NCBI GenBank assembly: GCA_025766275.1
Contig: JAFKAC010000004.1
Location: forward strand, 1,736,001 to 1,800,000
Direction: 5' to 3'
Length of the DNA stretch: 64,000 nt
DNA from: Lactarius indigo
Lineage: Eukaryota > Basidiomycota > Agaricomycetes > Russulales > Russulaceae
Numbering within the stretch: position 1 is the first letter of the stretch; every line of letters starts with the position of its first letter. This document shows, one piece after another, positions 36,097 to 47,697 of this stretch. The notes below the pieces were generated by a model. The model was not told the DNA's origin and searched no databases. It saw only the letters and a program-made list of their open reading frames with translations. The position numbers were made by a program, and so were the translations under genes.

Positions 36097-38957
36097 TTAC
36101 AATGGCGCGCATTCGCGATGCAGCCACGCTCTGGCTCTCGCATCGCCTTCAAGTAAGGGTGACACCTTCTCCCATACCTCCTTATGATATGCATCCACCC
36201 ACCCGCGCTCATCGGCGGAAAGAAGTGGCACATCAATAAGGTTACGCCCCATGGGCACCTTTACGAGTCCGCGTCAGTGCGACGCCGGAAGACGGGTAAG
36301 AGGCGGTGAGAAAAAAAAACTATACCATCGTGACGTGCTCAAAGCCAAGGAAGCCCTTGTCGCCAAAGTTGTTCGGCGTCTGAGCCTCACGTACAATCAC
36401 CACGTTTTCGATGCGAATACCGTATTCACCATCGGCATAGTAGCCAGGTTCTAAACCCGTTTAGTGAACCCGGGCCGTAAGACAAGGGAGGGGGAGAGGA
36501 ATCCCCTACCATTTGAAACTGTCATACCCGGCTTCAATGGCGTGCTGTTGTACGCTGCGCAACAAATACTCAACACACAATAAGAGATATCCTAAACGTT
36601 ATTCTCACCAATTCGGGTTCCGATTCCTTGTGGACCTGAAAATGTGAAAACAATATAATATCAGCGCAACCGAACCGTATGGTCAACCGGATTGCGAATA
36701 CTACAGCACCTTCATGGACATTTAGGAAGTGGCCAACGCCGTGACCGGTACCGTGCCTATAGTCTGGGCCGTTTGAGTTATCCCCCGTCAAAAACTTAAT
36801 TGCAGATAACATACCAAGACCGTCCCGCCACAAGTATCTCCTCGCCCATGTGTCACTGAGATGGTTCTGAGGGAGCTCGCAACGAGTAAAGTGCGTTGCT
36901 CACATGATGTACCCTACAAGCAGAGAGCCAGCTTCGTTAACATCTCCACCATCCGGCTCGGAATGAACTACGCACCGGAGGTCCCGTTAGGGAAAATGGC
37001 AGTGTCGATAGCGATGTGCCCCTGCAACACGCGGGTAAAGGCGCGGCGCTGCTCATCTGTCGGAGTACCGAAATGTAAGGTACGAGTTACGTCCGTGGTG
37101 CCATCCAGGTATTGCCCTGAGGCTCATCCATGAGAATGAGACATTGCGAGATAGCCAACACCGACAAACCGCCAGAGTCGCATAAGTAAATTTGGTCTTT
37201 TTGAATGATGGCGCAATCGTTTGGATCCGGTGAGTAGTGGATGATCGCTGAGCGGCAACTCTGAGGGAAGATGAAGAATTGTAGGGGTGATTCACGCACC
37301 TCCATTGGGACCGGTAGAAGATATAGTCGTAAACGACAAGCCCTTAAACAAAGGCAGTTCTCTATATGCGACAGCCAGGAGTGAGCGTTTCACTACCGGC
37401 AGGGAGCCGACACTAACGAGCGGAACTTCTCCAGCTGGTCAGCACCCTGGCTCTCAGACAGCTTCACACCCTGGTTCAGTTGCTCCTCCAACCACGCAAA
37501 GTACCGGATGAGCGCTGAGCCGTCTCTAATGTGGCTTGCGCGGAAACCCTCGACTTCCGTTGCGTTCTTGATAGCCTTGAGTTCCGCGATCGGCGAGCGG
37601 GCGATGTTGACGTAGGAAAGTCCAATCGCCTCGGCGACTGCTACATTCGTCTTGTCCCCGATCAAAACCTTCTGTTCAGCCTGAGATAGTGCTGAGTCCG
37701 TTAGTATCGAGGAAGTGGACTTTTATAAACGCACCTGGAGGTCGGCACCAAGCTCCTTGAGGTAGGGTATAAATTCGACGTACGGACGCAGTTGGACCTC
37801 CTGCCCAAGCCGCGCTCGCACGTCCTGGCTGACCTGCTCCGGGTTGACGAACAGGATCGCGTTGTCTGTGGTGACTACCGCGTAGCCAAAGAAGATGGGA
37901 TTGAAGTCAATGTCGGCACCGCGCAGGTTGAACAGCCATGCGACCTCGTCGAGCATAGCCACCACAAGGGCACGCGCCTTCTGCTTCTCGAGCTCCTGGC
38001 GCACAAGCGCGAGCTTGGTCGCGTGGTCTACGCCAGAATATTCGGTATCGAGGCAAAAGATAGGGTTTTTTGGGCGCGGAGGTCGTGCTGAGCCCCAGAC
38101 GAGATCGACGAGATTCTCGCAGTACGTGAGATCGATTCCGAGGAAAGACCTAGCCTCAGCTAGAACTTGTCGATTAGAGCAGAACTAAAAGGTCCTGTGT
38201 GGACTTACACGCGGTGAGGAGCTCTGGATCAATCCCCGGACGGGTATGGGAGGTGACATTCTGTGAAAGGATATAGGTGCAGTTAAACGGAGCGATATGC
38301 CTGCTTGCCTTGGTGATAGATTCTTGCCATGTGGGCACGTCTAGTGTATAACTAGGTTAACGGGATACGCAGAGGGGATGAGAAGTGAGACGCACCTGGC
38401 AAGCCCTGTTTCATCAACGTCCAATTTCTGAACAGCGACGAGTCTTAATAGTCTAGTTCGATATAGAGATTGTGCACGATTCAACTGACTTATCGAGCTG
38501 CTGCTCCGCTTGAAGGAAATAACGACCATCCGTGAAGAGATACGCCTTATCTTTGGTCACGATCGCCGTGCCTGTAGACGATCAGGATCAGGAAACACAA
38601 TGACTTTATGGGGTGGACGAACCAGCAGAGCCGTTGAATCCAGATATGAACGCCCGACGCTTGTCACACTCGGCAGGATACTCGCTAAAATCTGTAGACA
38701 GGATGTGTCGCCGCTGTGAACCCCCGATCGGATAAGTCTGAATGCCTACGCTGGTCTTCGCTGGGTACGACGTATGCGTCGATGTTGCGTTCCGCCATCA
38801 GATTGCGAAGTGCTGCGAGCCTCTCCGTTGTATCGACTGTTTGCGTCCCAACGGCACCCATGGCTGATACTGACGGTGAGCTATACGGGCGTAACCTTGG
38901 GATGTGGGTGGGCCGGGTCAGCCGGGGCCGAAAGATGCGCAGAGCGGAGAAGAGCAT
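36097..38957 (-). CDS. AMPP: Xaa-Pro aminopeptidase P (M24B), intact copy A
   Basis: Removes the N-terminal residue from peptides with proline at position 2; a two-metal M24B peptidase. ATG at 38957; exons include 38957-38750, 38691-38623 and 38571 onward, and about a dozen introns all splice in phase to the TAA at 36097-36099. Domains: creatinase-like N-terminal domains ([60 protein letters not shown]) and the pita-bread catalytic domain with [40 protein letters not shown] and IENVVIV, so all five metal ligands and the catalytic histidines are present. One intron (36861-36908) must be removed to keep GYI and DTWARR together; it starts GTGAGC and ends CTCAG. The first 32 residues are Arg-rich and lack acidic residues ([18 protein letters not shown]), like a mitochondrial presequence; a second Met at residue 33 would give a cytosolic form. 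Head-to-head with the NIPA gene. Confidence 0.93.
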
Positions 38958-39251
38958 GTGCCCAACCCAAATTATTGAATCACGAGAATCGGAATAATGT
39001 GTTTTTTTTTTTGGAAAAAAAAAACGAACCCGACTTCAAAAAATGACTTAAGAAAATGAGCGCTGTAGCTTGAAAGGTCGAAAATAAGGGGAAATTTAGG
39101 ATGATAAGATAAGATAAGATGGTCTAAGACCCTTTTTGTGTTGAATTTACACGTAAATAATGTAATCAGGTCATCCGAGTCGCACATTGCATATTCACCT
39201 CCGGCCACGCTTTCTCCCACATCCTCCCCTTCACCTCCTACCAAGCCCTTT
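38958..39251. promoter_or_regulatory. Shared upstream region of AMPP-A and the NIPA-like gene
   Basis: Only 294 bases separate the two divergent start codons. The region includes a run of 11 T followed by GG and 10 A (39001-39023) and a GATAAGATAAGATAAGAT triplet repeat at about 39100-39119. Poly(dA:dT) tracts often mark nucleosome-poor promoters in fungi; a shared bidirectional promoter is inferred from spacing only. Confidence 0.45.
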
Positions 39252-40813
39252 ATGCTCGAAGACAAGTACATTGGCCTCGCCCTGGCTGTGTCAGGCACAG
39301 TAGCCATCGGATCTAGCTTTATCATCACCAAAAAGGCATGCATCATGCACTCGCCTTTTCTAGTCGGACGACCTCTTACCTCACCCAGGGTCTCAATGAC
39401 GCAGCAGACAGAGGGAGCACATACGCGCAAGCATCCGATGACCATGCATATCTTAAAAACCCTATCTGGTGGACAGGGATGGCAATAAGTCAGTACCCGG
39501 CTTGTCCACGAAGTAGCAACCGCTAACACAGCCCTCCGACGTCCTGTCAGTGGTTTTGGGAGAACGTGCGTCATGTTTCGATGCTTAATTTCGAGTGTGC
39601 TGAATCTTTGCTCCTACACTAGTGGCAAATTTTGCGGCATATTCCTTCGCTCCTCCAATATTGGTCACCCCTTTGGGTTCATTGAGTGTTATAATTGGGT
39701 CCGTCAATCACGCCCTCCTTTAACGCGGGACTTTATTCACCTAAATTAGTGCGATTCTCGCCTCGTATCTGTTGGAAGAGCAGCTAGGACATCTGGGCCG
39801 ACTTGGGTGCACCATTTGTCTTTTGGGCTCGTTAATTATTGTCCTCCACGCACCCGCAGACAAAGACATACAAACGGTTGATGAGGTTCTACGGTACGCC
39901 GTCCAGCCCGGTAAGCTTTGGTTATCAACCCTCCGGGCTACAGCGCGCCGAGCCTGACGACGTACAGGTTTCTTGATGTATTGCTTTTGCGTGCTCGTCT
40001 TCACACTCGTCATGATATATGCCGTTGCACCTCGGTACGGTCGTTCAAATCCGCTCGTGTACATTTCTATATGCTCGCTCGTTGGCTCCGTTTCCATCAT
40101 GGCCATCAAAGGTTTCGGCATTGCAGTGAAGCTCACCCTCTCTGGTAACAATCAGTTTATTTATGTCAGCACGTATATTTTCGGTCTAGTGGTTAGCTTC
40201 TGCATAATGGTTCAGATGAACTATTTCAACAAAGCTCTTGACACTTTCTCTACCAACGTGTAAGCTCATCGCTACCTCGTGTTCTTACTACTACTCACAC
40301 GGCACACCCAGAGTCAATCCCCTCTACTATGTCTGCTTCTCGACAGCCACTATTGTCGCATCCCTCATCCTCTTCCAGGGCATCAACACCGATAACCCTG
40401 TAAACACAATCTCACTCCTCGTGGGCTTTGTCGTAATCTTCATCGGCATGCACCTCCTCGAGCTCTCACGCAAGCCCGCAGTATCAGGGCACAACGCCCT
40501 CGAGAACGGTGTCCTCAACCCACGGCTCTCGCTACAGGGCCGATCCTCGGTCGACGGCTGGCCCGCCACGGCCTCCTCACCAGGGGTGAACTTCGGACAC
40601 GCGCGGCGCAGTTCGCGCGCGCTCTTTGATGCGTTTGAGGACGTGCCCAACGGCTCGACGCACGCGCTCGGTCTCCACAGTCTGCGCGAGGATGACGCAG
40701 AGGACGACGAGCTCGAGGCAGCAACGGAGCGGACACGGCTGCGCGCGGAGGAGCGCCGCTCGCACAGCCACTCGGGCTCACCAGTGGGCTCCTCTAGCCC
40801 ACATAGGTCATAG
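39252..40813 (+). CDS. NIPA-like magnesium transporter
   Basis: Multi-pass membrane protein of the NIPA (DUF803) family, which moves Mg2+ and sits in plasma or endosomal membranes. Start ATG 39252 gives the family hallmark MLEDKYIGLALAVSGTVAIG. Seven exons join in phase; after exon 1 (39252-39335) come GLNDAADRG, YLKNPIWWTGM, ANFAAYSFAPPILVTPLGSL, SYLLEEQLGHLGRLGCTICL, LGSLIIVLHAPADKDIQTVD, NPLVYISICSLVGSVSIMAI, STYIFGLVVSFCIMVQMNYF, NKALDTFSTNVVNPLYYVCF and LLVGFVVIFIGMHLLELSRK. The first intron begins GC and not GT. After the last membrane segment there is a hydrophilic tail of over 100 residues rich in Ser, Arg and acidic residues, probably cytosolic. Stop TAG at 40811-40813. Confidence 0.92.
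39336..39388 (+). other. GC-AG intron in the NIPA-like gene
   Basis: Exon 1 must end with ACC AAA AAG at 39335 and exon 2 must begin with GGT CTC AAT at 39389 for the conserved KKGLNDAA frame. The intron between them begins GCATGC and ends CACCCAG (53 nt). No GT donor in the neighbourhood gives an intron of workable length. GC-AG is the known minor variant of U2-type introns. Confidence 0.7.
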
Positions 40814-41318
40814 TGATCCCCCTGCCTACCACGCTCCGATGACGGCGTGGCTAGCTTAGACCATACCAGCTCGGACCAATTTTTTTGTGTTACTCATATC
40901 AATTAATGCACTTTCTCTTGAGCATGCGAACTTGCAAGCTGGTTCGCGAGATGGACGAGTACCTCAGTCTTGTGAGCTTCATCAGACTTTTGTTTTCGAA
41001 TCCATTCGAGTACGCCTTGAGGTACATGGCCCTATGCATAGCACTGTTACACAACATCTATTCTCCCATGCTGCTTCCCCATCCTCTGCCTAATAGATCC
41101 CCTTGCGCATTAAAACTGCGTCATCAGACGTATCCGGCCATTCTCGATTCCGCATCTGCATTGGTCGACATTTTTTTTTGTCACAAGTCTTCGATTCCCG
41201 GAATATTTATTGTACACCTTCAACAGTATAACGAAACGATTACAAGTGTGCTCGAATGTCCATGAGATGAACAATAGTAGAGTGAACACAAGAGACGGAG
41301 ACGGATTGGACAGCAGTT
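40814..41318. other. Intergenic, 3' ends of two convergent genes
   Basis: The NIPA gene ends at 40813 and the nuclease gene ends at 41319 or 41360 on the opposite strand. The region is moderately AT-rich with a run of nine T at about 41170. No gene seen. Confidence 0.5.
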
Positions 41319-42710
41319 TCAAGAAATAGGAATATTAGGTAACCGTTTTTGTCGGCCCTTCATTCGTCCCGCTGCGAGTGCGGCGAGAACAAAGCATTCA
41401 AGATGCCCGCCAGACGCACGCCGCCCTGAGCCAGCAACTTCTCGATGACCCACTCGTCCTTCGATGCGCCCCGCATACTCCGGCGTGTCCAGCTCGGGGT
41501 AGTCGCCCTTCCCTCTCCCCCTCCCTGCAACCTCTTCCCAAGCCCTCACCTCATCTTCAGCCGAGCCGCTTCCGCAGTGGTGCCCGTGGGTGTGCCCGCG
41601 GTTGGGGAAGTGGGCCTCGTTGTCGTCGCGCGCGGAGAGGTCGAGGCCAGCGGGCCACACGACGTCGCAGTTGAGCTGGTGGATCGGGGCCCCCCATGCG
41701 TACGGGCAAAGCGTGTCAGAGTCACTCGTCTGCGGCGGGCCGTCACCTCCGCGACGGGGCGGCCGGCGCGGGGCCGCGAGTACGAGCTGTGGGTCAGATG
41801 ACGACGACGACGAGGGGCATGCGAGCCACGAGTCAGCCTCAGACTCCCAGCGACCGGAGCCGTGACCAACGCCGAGGCCCTCCCAGACGATGCGGCGGAT
41901 GTATGGGTCGTAGATCGCGCCGCGGAAGGACGACTCGAGGGCGGGCACGGGGAGTGGCCGCGTGTAGTTGCGCGGGATGGTCCGGAGGTACTTGGCGATC
42001 AGCGAGGTATCCCAGACCGAGTGGAGGTCTGTTCGATGATGCCATCCGTCAGAAATCAAGGAACGGTTAGAGGGGAACGGCGCTACATACTTGTGTTGCG
42101 GCCATCGAAGGACACTTTGACGCCGTTGGCGCCACGATCGCGTCCCGTGAGGTGCAGGGGTTGGTGCATGTCACCGACGAAATGAATGAGGAACTTGAGT
42201 GCCTCCGAAGCACGCTCGTCGGCGAAGGTACCGCGGGTGGACGCAGACGCGCTTGCAGCAAAGTCGACCAGGATCGACGTGACGTTTTGGATGGCGTCGA
42301 GGACGTTGCCGCGCGGGTTTCCCTCCCAGCCGTCCGTGCCGGGGAAGAGACAGTTATCGGGCGGGTGGTCGCCGACAGCGCCGACGTAGTGCAGCGGCGC
42401 AGACCACCGCGCGTGGTTGCGGATCTTGTCGGCCCAGGTGGCCACAGAGGAGAGGTAGCACGGTGCGTCACCACGAATCCCAGAAGTAGCATCAGACGCA
42501 AGGATGGAACAGACAGTGTCGAGGACCTGCGGGTCGAGGTGTGACTGGGCGATGGTCGCGACAATTTCGTGGCCTTTCACAGGGTATTACGACACGACAA
42601 AGTTGACTTGTGGGGAAAATGAACGTACCTGCCGCGCCCCACGCCAGAGCACGTGGCAGACTGCTTAAGCCGGCTATGACCGCAACATTGAGGAGAACGA
42701 GCGCACGCAT
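41319..42710 (-). CDS. S1/P1-type nuclease, secreted; possible C-terminal frameshift
   Basis: Zinc-dependent single-strand nuclease and 3'-nucleotidase of the S1/P1 family. ATG at 42710 opens a signal peptide (MRALVLLNVAVIAGLSSLPR..ALA) followed by mature WGAAG; the N-terminal Trp is a zinc ligand in this family. An intron splits WGAAG from HEIVATIAQ. Further ligands visible: D in WADKIR, H in PLHYV, H..D..H in HFVGDMHQPLH, and H..D in NLHSVWD after the second intron (42096 to about 42034). Then come PYAWGAPIHQLNCDVVWP and DYPELDTPEYAGRI. After GRI one extra base at about 41460 moves the conserved DEWVIEKLLAQGG and RLAGILNALF out of frame; as printed the protein continues in another frame to 41319, whereas the family frame would stop at 41360-41362. 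All zinc ligands precede the shift. It may be an assembly error. Confidence 0.85.
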
Positions 42711-45700
42711 GGTGCTTGTGAAGTCAAGGGTGGTGGACTGGTGAAGTTGGAGACGTGGAACAACAACGTTCCTTCTTATACGAAGCGTTGCACAGCAAAC
42801 GCTGGAAGCCAAATAAGGAACCACGGATCGAGCGAGCGCTGCTGTTGGCGGTCGGCGCTTGGCCACATGTCACTTTATTCGGTCGACATCAAGTGATTCA
42901 AGTCCTCGCCCGAGTCCCGACCGTTTTCTGACAATAGGCATACATCTCACAGGAATGTATAAAGACAAAAGTGGGGACAATTCCAATTCCAAGCTCCTAA
43001 TCCGTCACATGCCGATCAGTTCTGTGTTCTGTGGAGTTGCACGTTCGTTCCGTTTTAGTACTAGACGCCCACGGAAACGAGTACGGAACTGTATTGCCCA
43101 GTGCTTCTACTTGTCGGAGAATGATTTACTTACGCGGTCGTACTCCAACTCTCACTCAACTCACAGTGGGCATTTTACCATGTAATCCAATTCAGTTGGA
43201 AAATCTGACCAATCAGATTTCATGAAATAGCTGACCAAATTGGATCACATCGTGAAATGTTCGCAGTGACTCCTGCAATGATTCACATGTTTTCACGCCT
43301 GGTGAATTCCTCATATTCAAGCTCAGAAACGATGTCTCGCCCTGTGGCGTCCTTGGCCTGCCAGGGATACAATGTACGGACGCAACTTGCTGAAGGGCGT
43401 ACGCCGCGGCGCAATCTAAAATCCGCTCGGACAGGCACATTGTCACGACGCCCGCGTCGTATGCCAGCGCCCAAATAAAAACGATGCGCCTTCACATCTT
43501 GGGTTTAATAGCCCCTCCCTTTGACCGACGAACAATTTACGATGGACACCGTTCTTCGGCGTGCCAAGCCAACATTGTGACCCCACACGTGCCCGCATTA
43601 GCAGCTGCTTTGTAGCTTATCGACGAGAGCCTCCGCCTCTAAGGGGACGGAAGAACTTCGACGCCACAGCGCGTTTATCAGAAGCTGTGATATACAACGC
43701 TAGTGGCTCCTCGTGATCACCCATAAATACAGAAATACAGGGCAAGAGTTACTGGAGACCCGGAGGACGGTGGCCGGTAGAGAATCGGTCTCGCCCTGCA
43801 CCCAGATCTAGGGCGCAGTGACACGACAAGAAGGAGTCCCGGTCTGCGCCACTTCCGGACAAGAGCCCGTAGAGGACAGAGAAGGATAGAGTACAATATC
43901 GCCACCTGAATATCACGTCGCTGGTTTTTATTGCGAATACTCTGAGCTCATGTTCTGCCCCGCGACCATTTATCGGACTAGACACGACTGGCGTCAGCGC
44001 CGTTTCCTGTATCTGCGCATTTCGGCGGTCTTCTGGTTAAGAACATACGGGAGTATTGTTTTCATGGCGTCGATCACGATAGATACGCCTGTCGTGTCCA
44101 CTCTGTACGCGCTCCTGGTGATCGATTTACGGTCTCTGGGCGGCACCGGACCCTCAAATACCGTGATACCGGATACGTATCTCGCCTGTTTACAGATGAC
44201 CTTCAAATAGGGTAGACCCTTGAGATACACTTCGAGGTCAAGTCAATCTTTTTGACTGCCATCGCGGTATTCGTGGTGGGCCAGCTGAGCTGTTGGCGCT
44301 AGACGACGCGCGGAAGATAAGTACGCGCCCGCTTGTGTCGCGAATAGTGCTTCTGGTGCTGTTTCCGACCTTATTTACGAGACCGAGTAATCCTCAGATA
44401 CGGTGCCGAGGTGGATAGAGACTGGCAGTGTGCAGCCCTGAAAGCACGGGACGGGGATGAGTGGGTGGATCGCGTGGGCGTGAATTGAGTAATTCGTCAG
44501 ATGATGGCCATAGCCCTAGGCTTCCCCTGGATAGTGTGCCAAGACCGTCAAGATGTCTGCGTATGGCTAAATTAGAGGCCATAAAAGTTCAAGAAAACCC
44601 GGCAGTTCCTAACACCACTATTATACTTAGGCCCCAGGGCAGGCCTTTGAAGGCAAGCTAACGAGGCAACCTTTGTCGATGATCCTTTGGTAGATCCATA
44701 CTGTACTTACGGTAAACTTGCGGAATTATATTTGAACAGGTTACTAACCCAATTCGTTTTCATAGATGGTCTTGGGCCGACTCTTGGCGAGTAGGGTTTA
44801 TCGGCCCCGAGAAGGGTGCTGTGACGTTTCTTGGACGCTAATCATTGGGAGAGCAAAGGTTAAATAGGAAGTGGGAAAGAAATATACAATGGGAATGGGT
44901 TCAGCAAGTGATTCCATACGAACAACAATACCGATATGTGTAGCTAGCTTTTAACTAGCGGCGTAGAGTGATTCACGTAGCGGATACCACGGCACTAATC
45001 AGTGGTACATGCTATGAGAGGAAGGTTAGGCTTCCCGTCTACACTTTCGAAGGTCTGCAACTGCACCTCCTCGACGTGCTGTCCTCTTCCGGTGATGGCT
45101 CGGATATGCGGAGACGCCACCATCTGAGGAACCACCGTACCCTTGGTCGCGACGCAGCGTTAGGCAGCTAACGACCTGGTGGGTTGGATGACTGGGATAA
45201 GGGCAGTGACGGAATGGAGAGTGAAGAAATAACCTTCCCTCTCGACGTAGGATAAGGTGGCATGCGAGGAAAAAGAAGTGCTCTTCAGACGATCCAGAAA
45301 ATACTGTTCAGCTGACGGCCCCGGAAGGTCTGGGATGTGTACCCGCCGACGAGAAGGGTCTGTAGGGGAGAGAACTTGACGGAGAAAGAAATAAAGAAAA
45401 AATTAGGAGAGCATACACAGAAAGGTCCGCACTTCCTCACTTGATCGCCATTTATTGTCTGCCATCGAAAATATATGGAAGGACAGGACAATGATGCGAT
45501 AACCTTATTCTCGTATTAGATTAGTGGGGAAGAGCCTGTGCATCCGGGCATTGGTCGCAAACCGACGGGCTAAAGAAAGGGTTGTTTTGGGAATTATGGT
45601 CGAGTCTCGAGGGGGACATGGAACCTATCAAAAAGCCGACCGCTCAGAACACGGGACATTTGAGGGAATCCGGCGCAGCGCAGACTTACAGTAAGAATGA

Positions 45701-45732
45701 AGGACAAGAATCGTCAAGGTGTGAGGTGAACC
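42711..45732. other. Gene-poor region
   Basis: Three kilobases between the nuclease start and the U6 gene. The first few hundred bases should contain the nuclease promoter. I checked both strands for familiar motifs and splice-linked frames and found none. A minus-strand frame at 43283-43495 contains YPWQAKDATGRD but I could not extend it. No tRNA or repeat array seen. Confidence 0.45.
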
Positions 45733-45798
45733 AAAAATAAATATTGAGACCCGTAGGTCTACCACTCTGAAACAGCGTGTCATCCTTGTGCAGGGGCC

Positions 45799-45829
<31 letters not shown>

Positions 45830-45853
45830 TTCGTATGCATCCCCGAAGGGAGC
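45733..45853 (-). ncRNA. U6: U6 spliceosomal snRNA
   Basis: The minus strand from about 45853 begins GCTCCCTTCGGGGATGCAT, the U6 5' stem-loop. It then contains AATTGGAACGATACAGAGA, with the invariant ACAGAGA box at 45809-45815, AAGATTAGCATGGCCCCTGC with the AGC triad, and AAGGATGACACGC. This block is near-identical to U6 of other eukaryotes. The 3' part after ACACGC is less typical; a run of five T at 45733-45737 (minus strand) is a plausible Pol III terminator and gives 121 nt, somewhat long, so the 3' end is uncertain. No intron interrupts the catalytic core. An AT-rich AAATTTAAATTTAT block about 35-50 bases upstream (45888-45902) could serve as the TATA element of a type 3 Pol III promoter. 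Confidence 0.9.
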
Positions 45854-45949
45854 AATTACTACTGGGCGGCTTCACAGGGGCTACCCATAAATTTAAATTT
45901 TGTTTGAGCCGCGGGTGTCGCGCTTCCCTTTAAGGAAAGACCTCGTTGA

Positions 45950-46820
45950 GCCTCAGCGCTCAGCGCCAGTCAGCTGTCTCCCTCCGTCTTATACAGTGTA
46001 TATCCCTGAACCCCCAGTGGTTCCATTCCACCAGAGGCAATGTATCCCGGATCGCCCCTTCTTTGATAGAATACGCCTGCCTCCCGTAACGTGGACCATC
46101 CTTCCCACTCTCACTTCCTTGACATTTTCTGGTATTCTTGAGTGTTTGATGGCCTCACTAGCTCAAGTGAACCATCTCCCACTCGAGTGGATCTCCACTG
46201 GATACTTAAATTGACCTGTTCAAGTTGGCTTTCAAGTTCCTGAAATTTTCGGGTTCATCGTTGATTGCTTCTTGTTCGGGCAATTGGACGTAACCTTTGC
46301 AATCTACTTAGTCTCCTTCGAAACTTATCGTGAGACCCGTTCACGATCCAGTCCTATCACGACTGATATCTTATGCCATAGAATGGACTGGCAACGTTTT
46401 CGCTTGATTCAAGCGCTCAGCCTGTTTTCCACTCCCGACGTGAATGGCGTCTCCACATCTGTCGTCACAGCGTGTATTTTCCTCTGGCGGGTATAGACGA
46501 CACCGAATGGCTGGAATTTTTATGCCCATGCACTGCTGCGAATGCGCTGCGTGTACCCGAGATGTTAGGGTACCTTGCTCTCACACTCGAAAACGTCACC
46601 ACAGAGATGATGGTATTGTCAGTTCTTGGTTTACTTTTCTTAGAGGACCAGCCGTCGTCCGCCGTCCTTCGTCGCTGCGCGCTTCCTCTCTATTCACTTT
46701 GTAACTATCGTCAACACATGGTGAAAGGTTCGGGTCCTACTAGGAAGTTTTATACCGGTCGTATTTGGCATACTCGCTCATCGTACGAACTACTCATGAC
46801 TATCAAACACTCTGAATGAG
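45950..46820 (+). pseudogene. Relic of an Agaricomycete F-box-type protein
   Basis: Pieces in three frames match the C-terminal half of the large family of basidiomycete F-box-associated proteins: VTWTILPTLTSLTFSGILEC (about 46089-46148), LPLEWISTGYLN (about 46177-46214), then TEWLEFLCPCTAANALRVPE and LALTLENVTTEMM (about 46502-46612) and LLFLEDQPSSAV (about 46630-46670). The order is that of the family but the frame changes several times and no F-box or start is visible. The resemblance is to sequences I know only as hypothetical fungal proteins, so the name is tentative. Confidence 0.5.
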
Positions 46821-47697
46821 CAAAGAATCTATTTGTTTTGCTGTAGGTAGTATATGTAACGATACGTACAGCCGTAAGAGTTTATAACAATGAACTGGCC
46901 CGGGCACATAGGATCCCGCACAAGGAGTGCGAGGGACCGCTGCCGCAAACAATAGAACGCGACCCACTCTGCACCTAAATTCGAAACGATATCTGACAGC
47001 CGAAGAGAGGCAGGTACAAAAAGAGCTGCGTTCTGGGTGTGATTCGCCCGTGCTTGTCTATACACAACTTGAAGTGGGGTGGATGTCTGTCAACATAGAA
47101 AAGTTCGACTGATTGTACACCTGAATGCTCGGCGAGAGTAAGCAAGAATCGCAGCATGCGGCACCAGACCCAGGGGGCCAACGATGTTGCACTTGGGGTG
47201 TCATTCACCAATACTGGTCCGTCTCTAAAATCTCTACGCTCTTTCCGCTATGCGCACGACTGAGAGTCTTTCGGGCTTGAAACGGCACCTAACCTGCTTG
47301 ACCTCTCACTATCGCGGGCGCCCAGTCCGTTAGAAGATGCCATTACCGTATTAGTGAGCCCGCGAGCCGTCGATTCGGCTGAATCCCTGAATTACCGACA
47401 TCCGAGTCAGCGGTGGCGACACCGTTGGCAGACTCAGATTGGTAGTTGATTCCGTATGACATACACGACGGCGGTGCAGTCAATTTGGTTTATAAGTATG
47501 ATACTCGCGTATGTTTGTGGACACGATCATTTGGACGCGGCCGTGTTCTAAGTCAAGCACATTCTGAGTCAATGTGCGATGACGTTGGGCGAGCAGGTCC
47601 TGAGGACCATGCGCGTGATCGCTTAATCTGTAATACATTTCTTACACGGGTGCACGACATTCCTTCCGGTCCCGCACAGCGTTTTGGTGAGAGGTAA
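46821..47697. other. Intergenic region
   Basis: No gene recognised between the F-box relic and the UNC-50 gene on either strand. Several short open frames lack motifs. Confidence 0.5.

Noticed and set aside
36861..36908. In-frame stop after GYIM in AMPP-A as evidence of a pseudogene
   Set aside because: The stop lies in a 48-nt intron with GTGAGC donor and CTCAG acceptor; removing it restores the conserved GYI-DTWARR join in phase.
43283..43495. Minus-strand frame containing YPWQAKDATGRDIVSELEYE
   Set aside because: It looks slightly protein-like but cannot be extended through splice sites, and I recognise no family.
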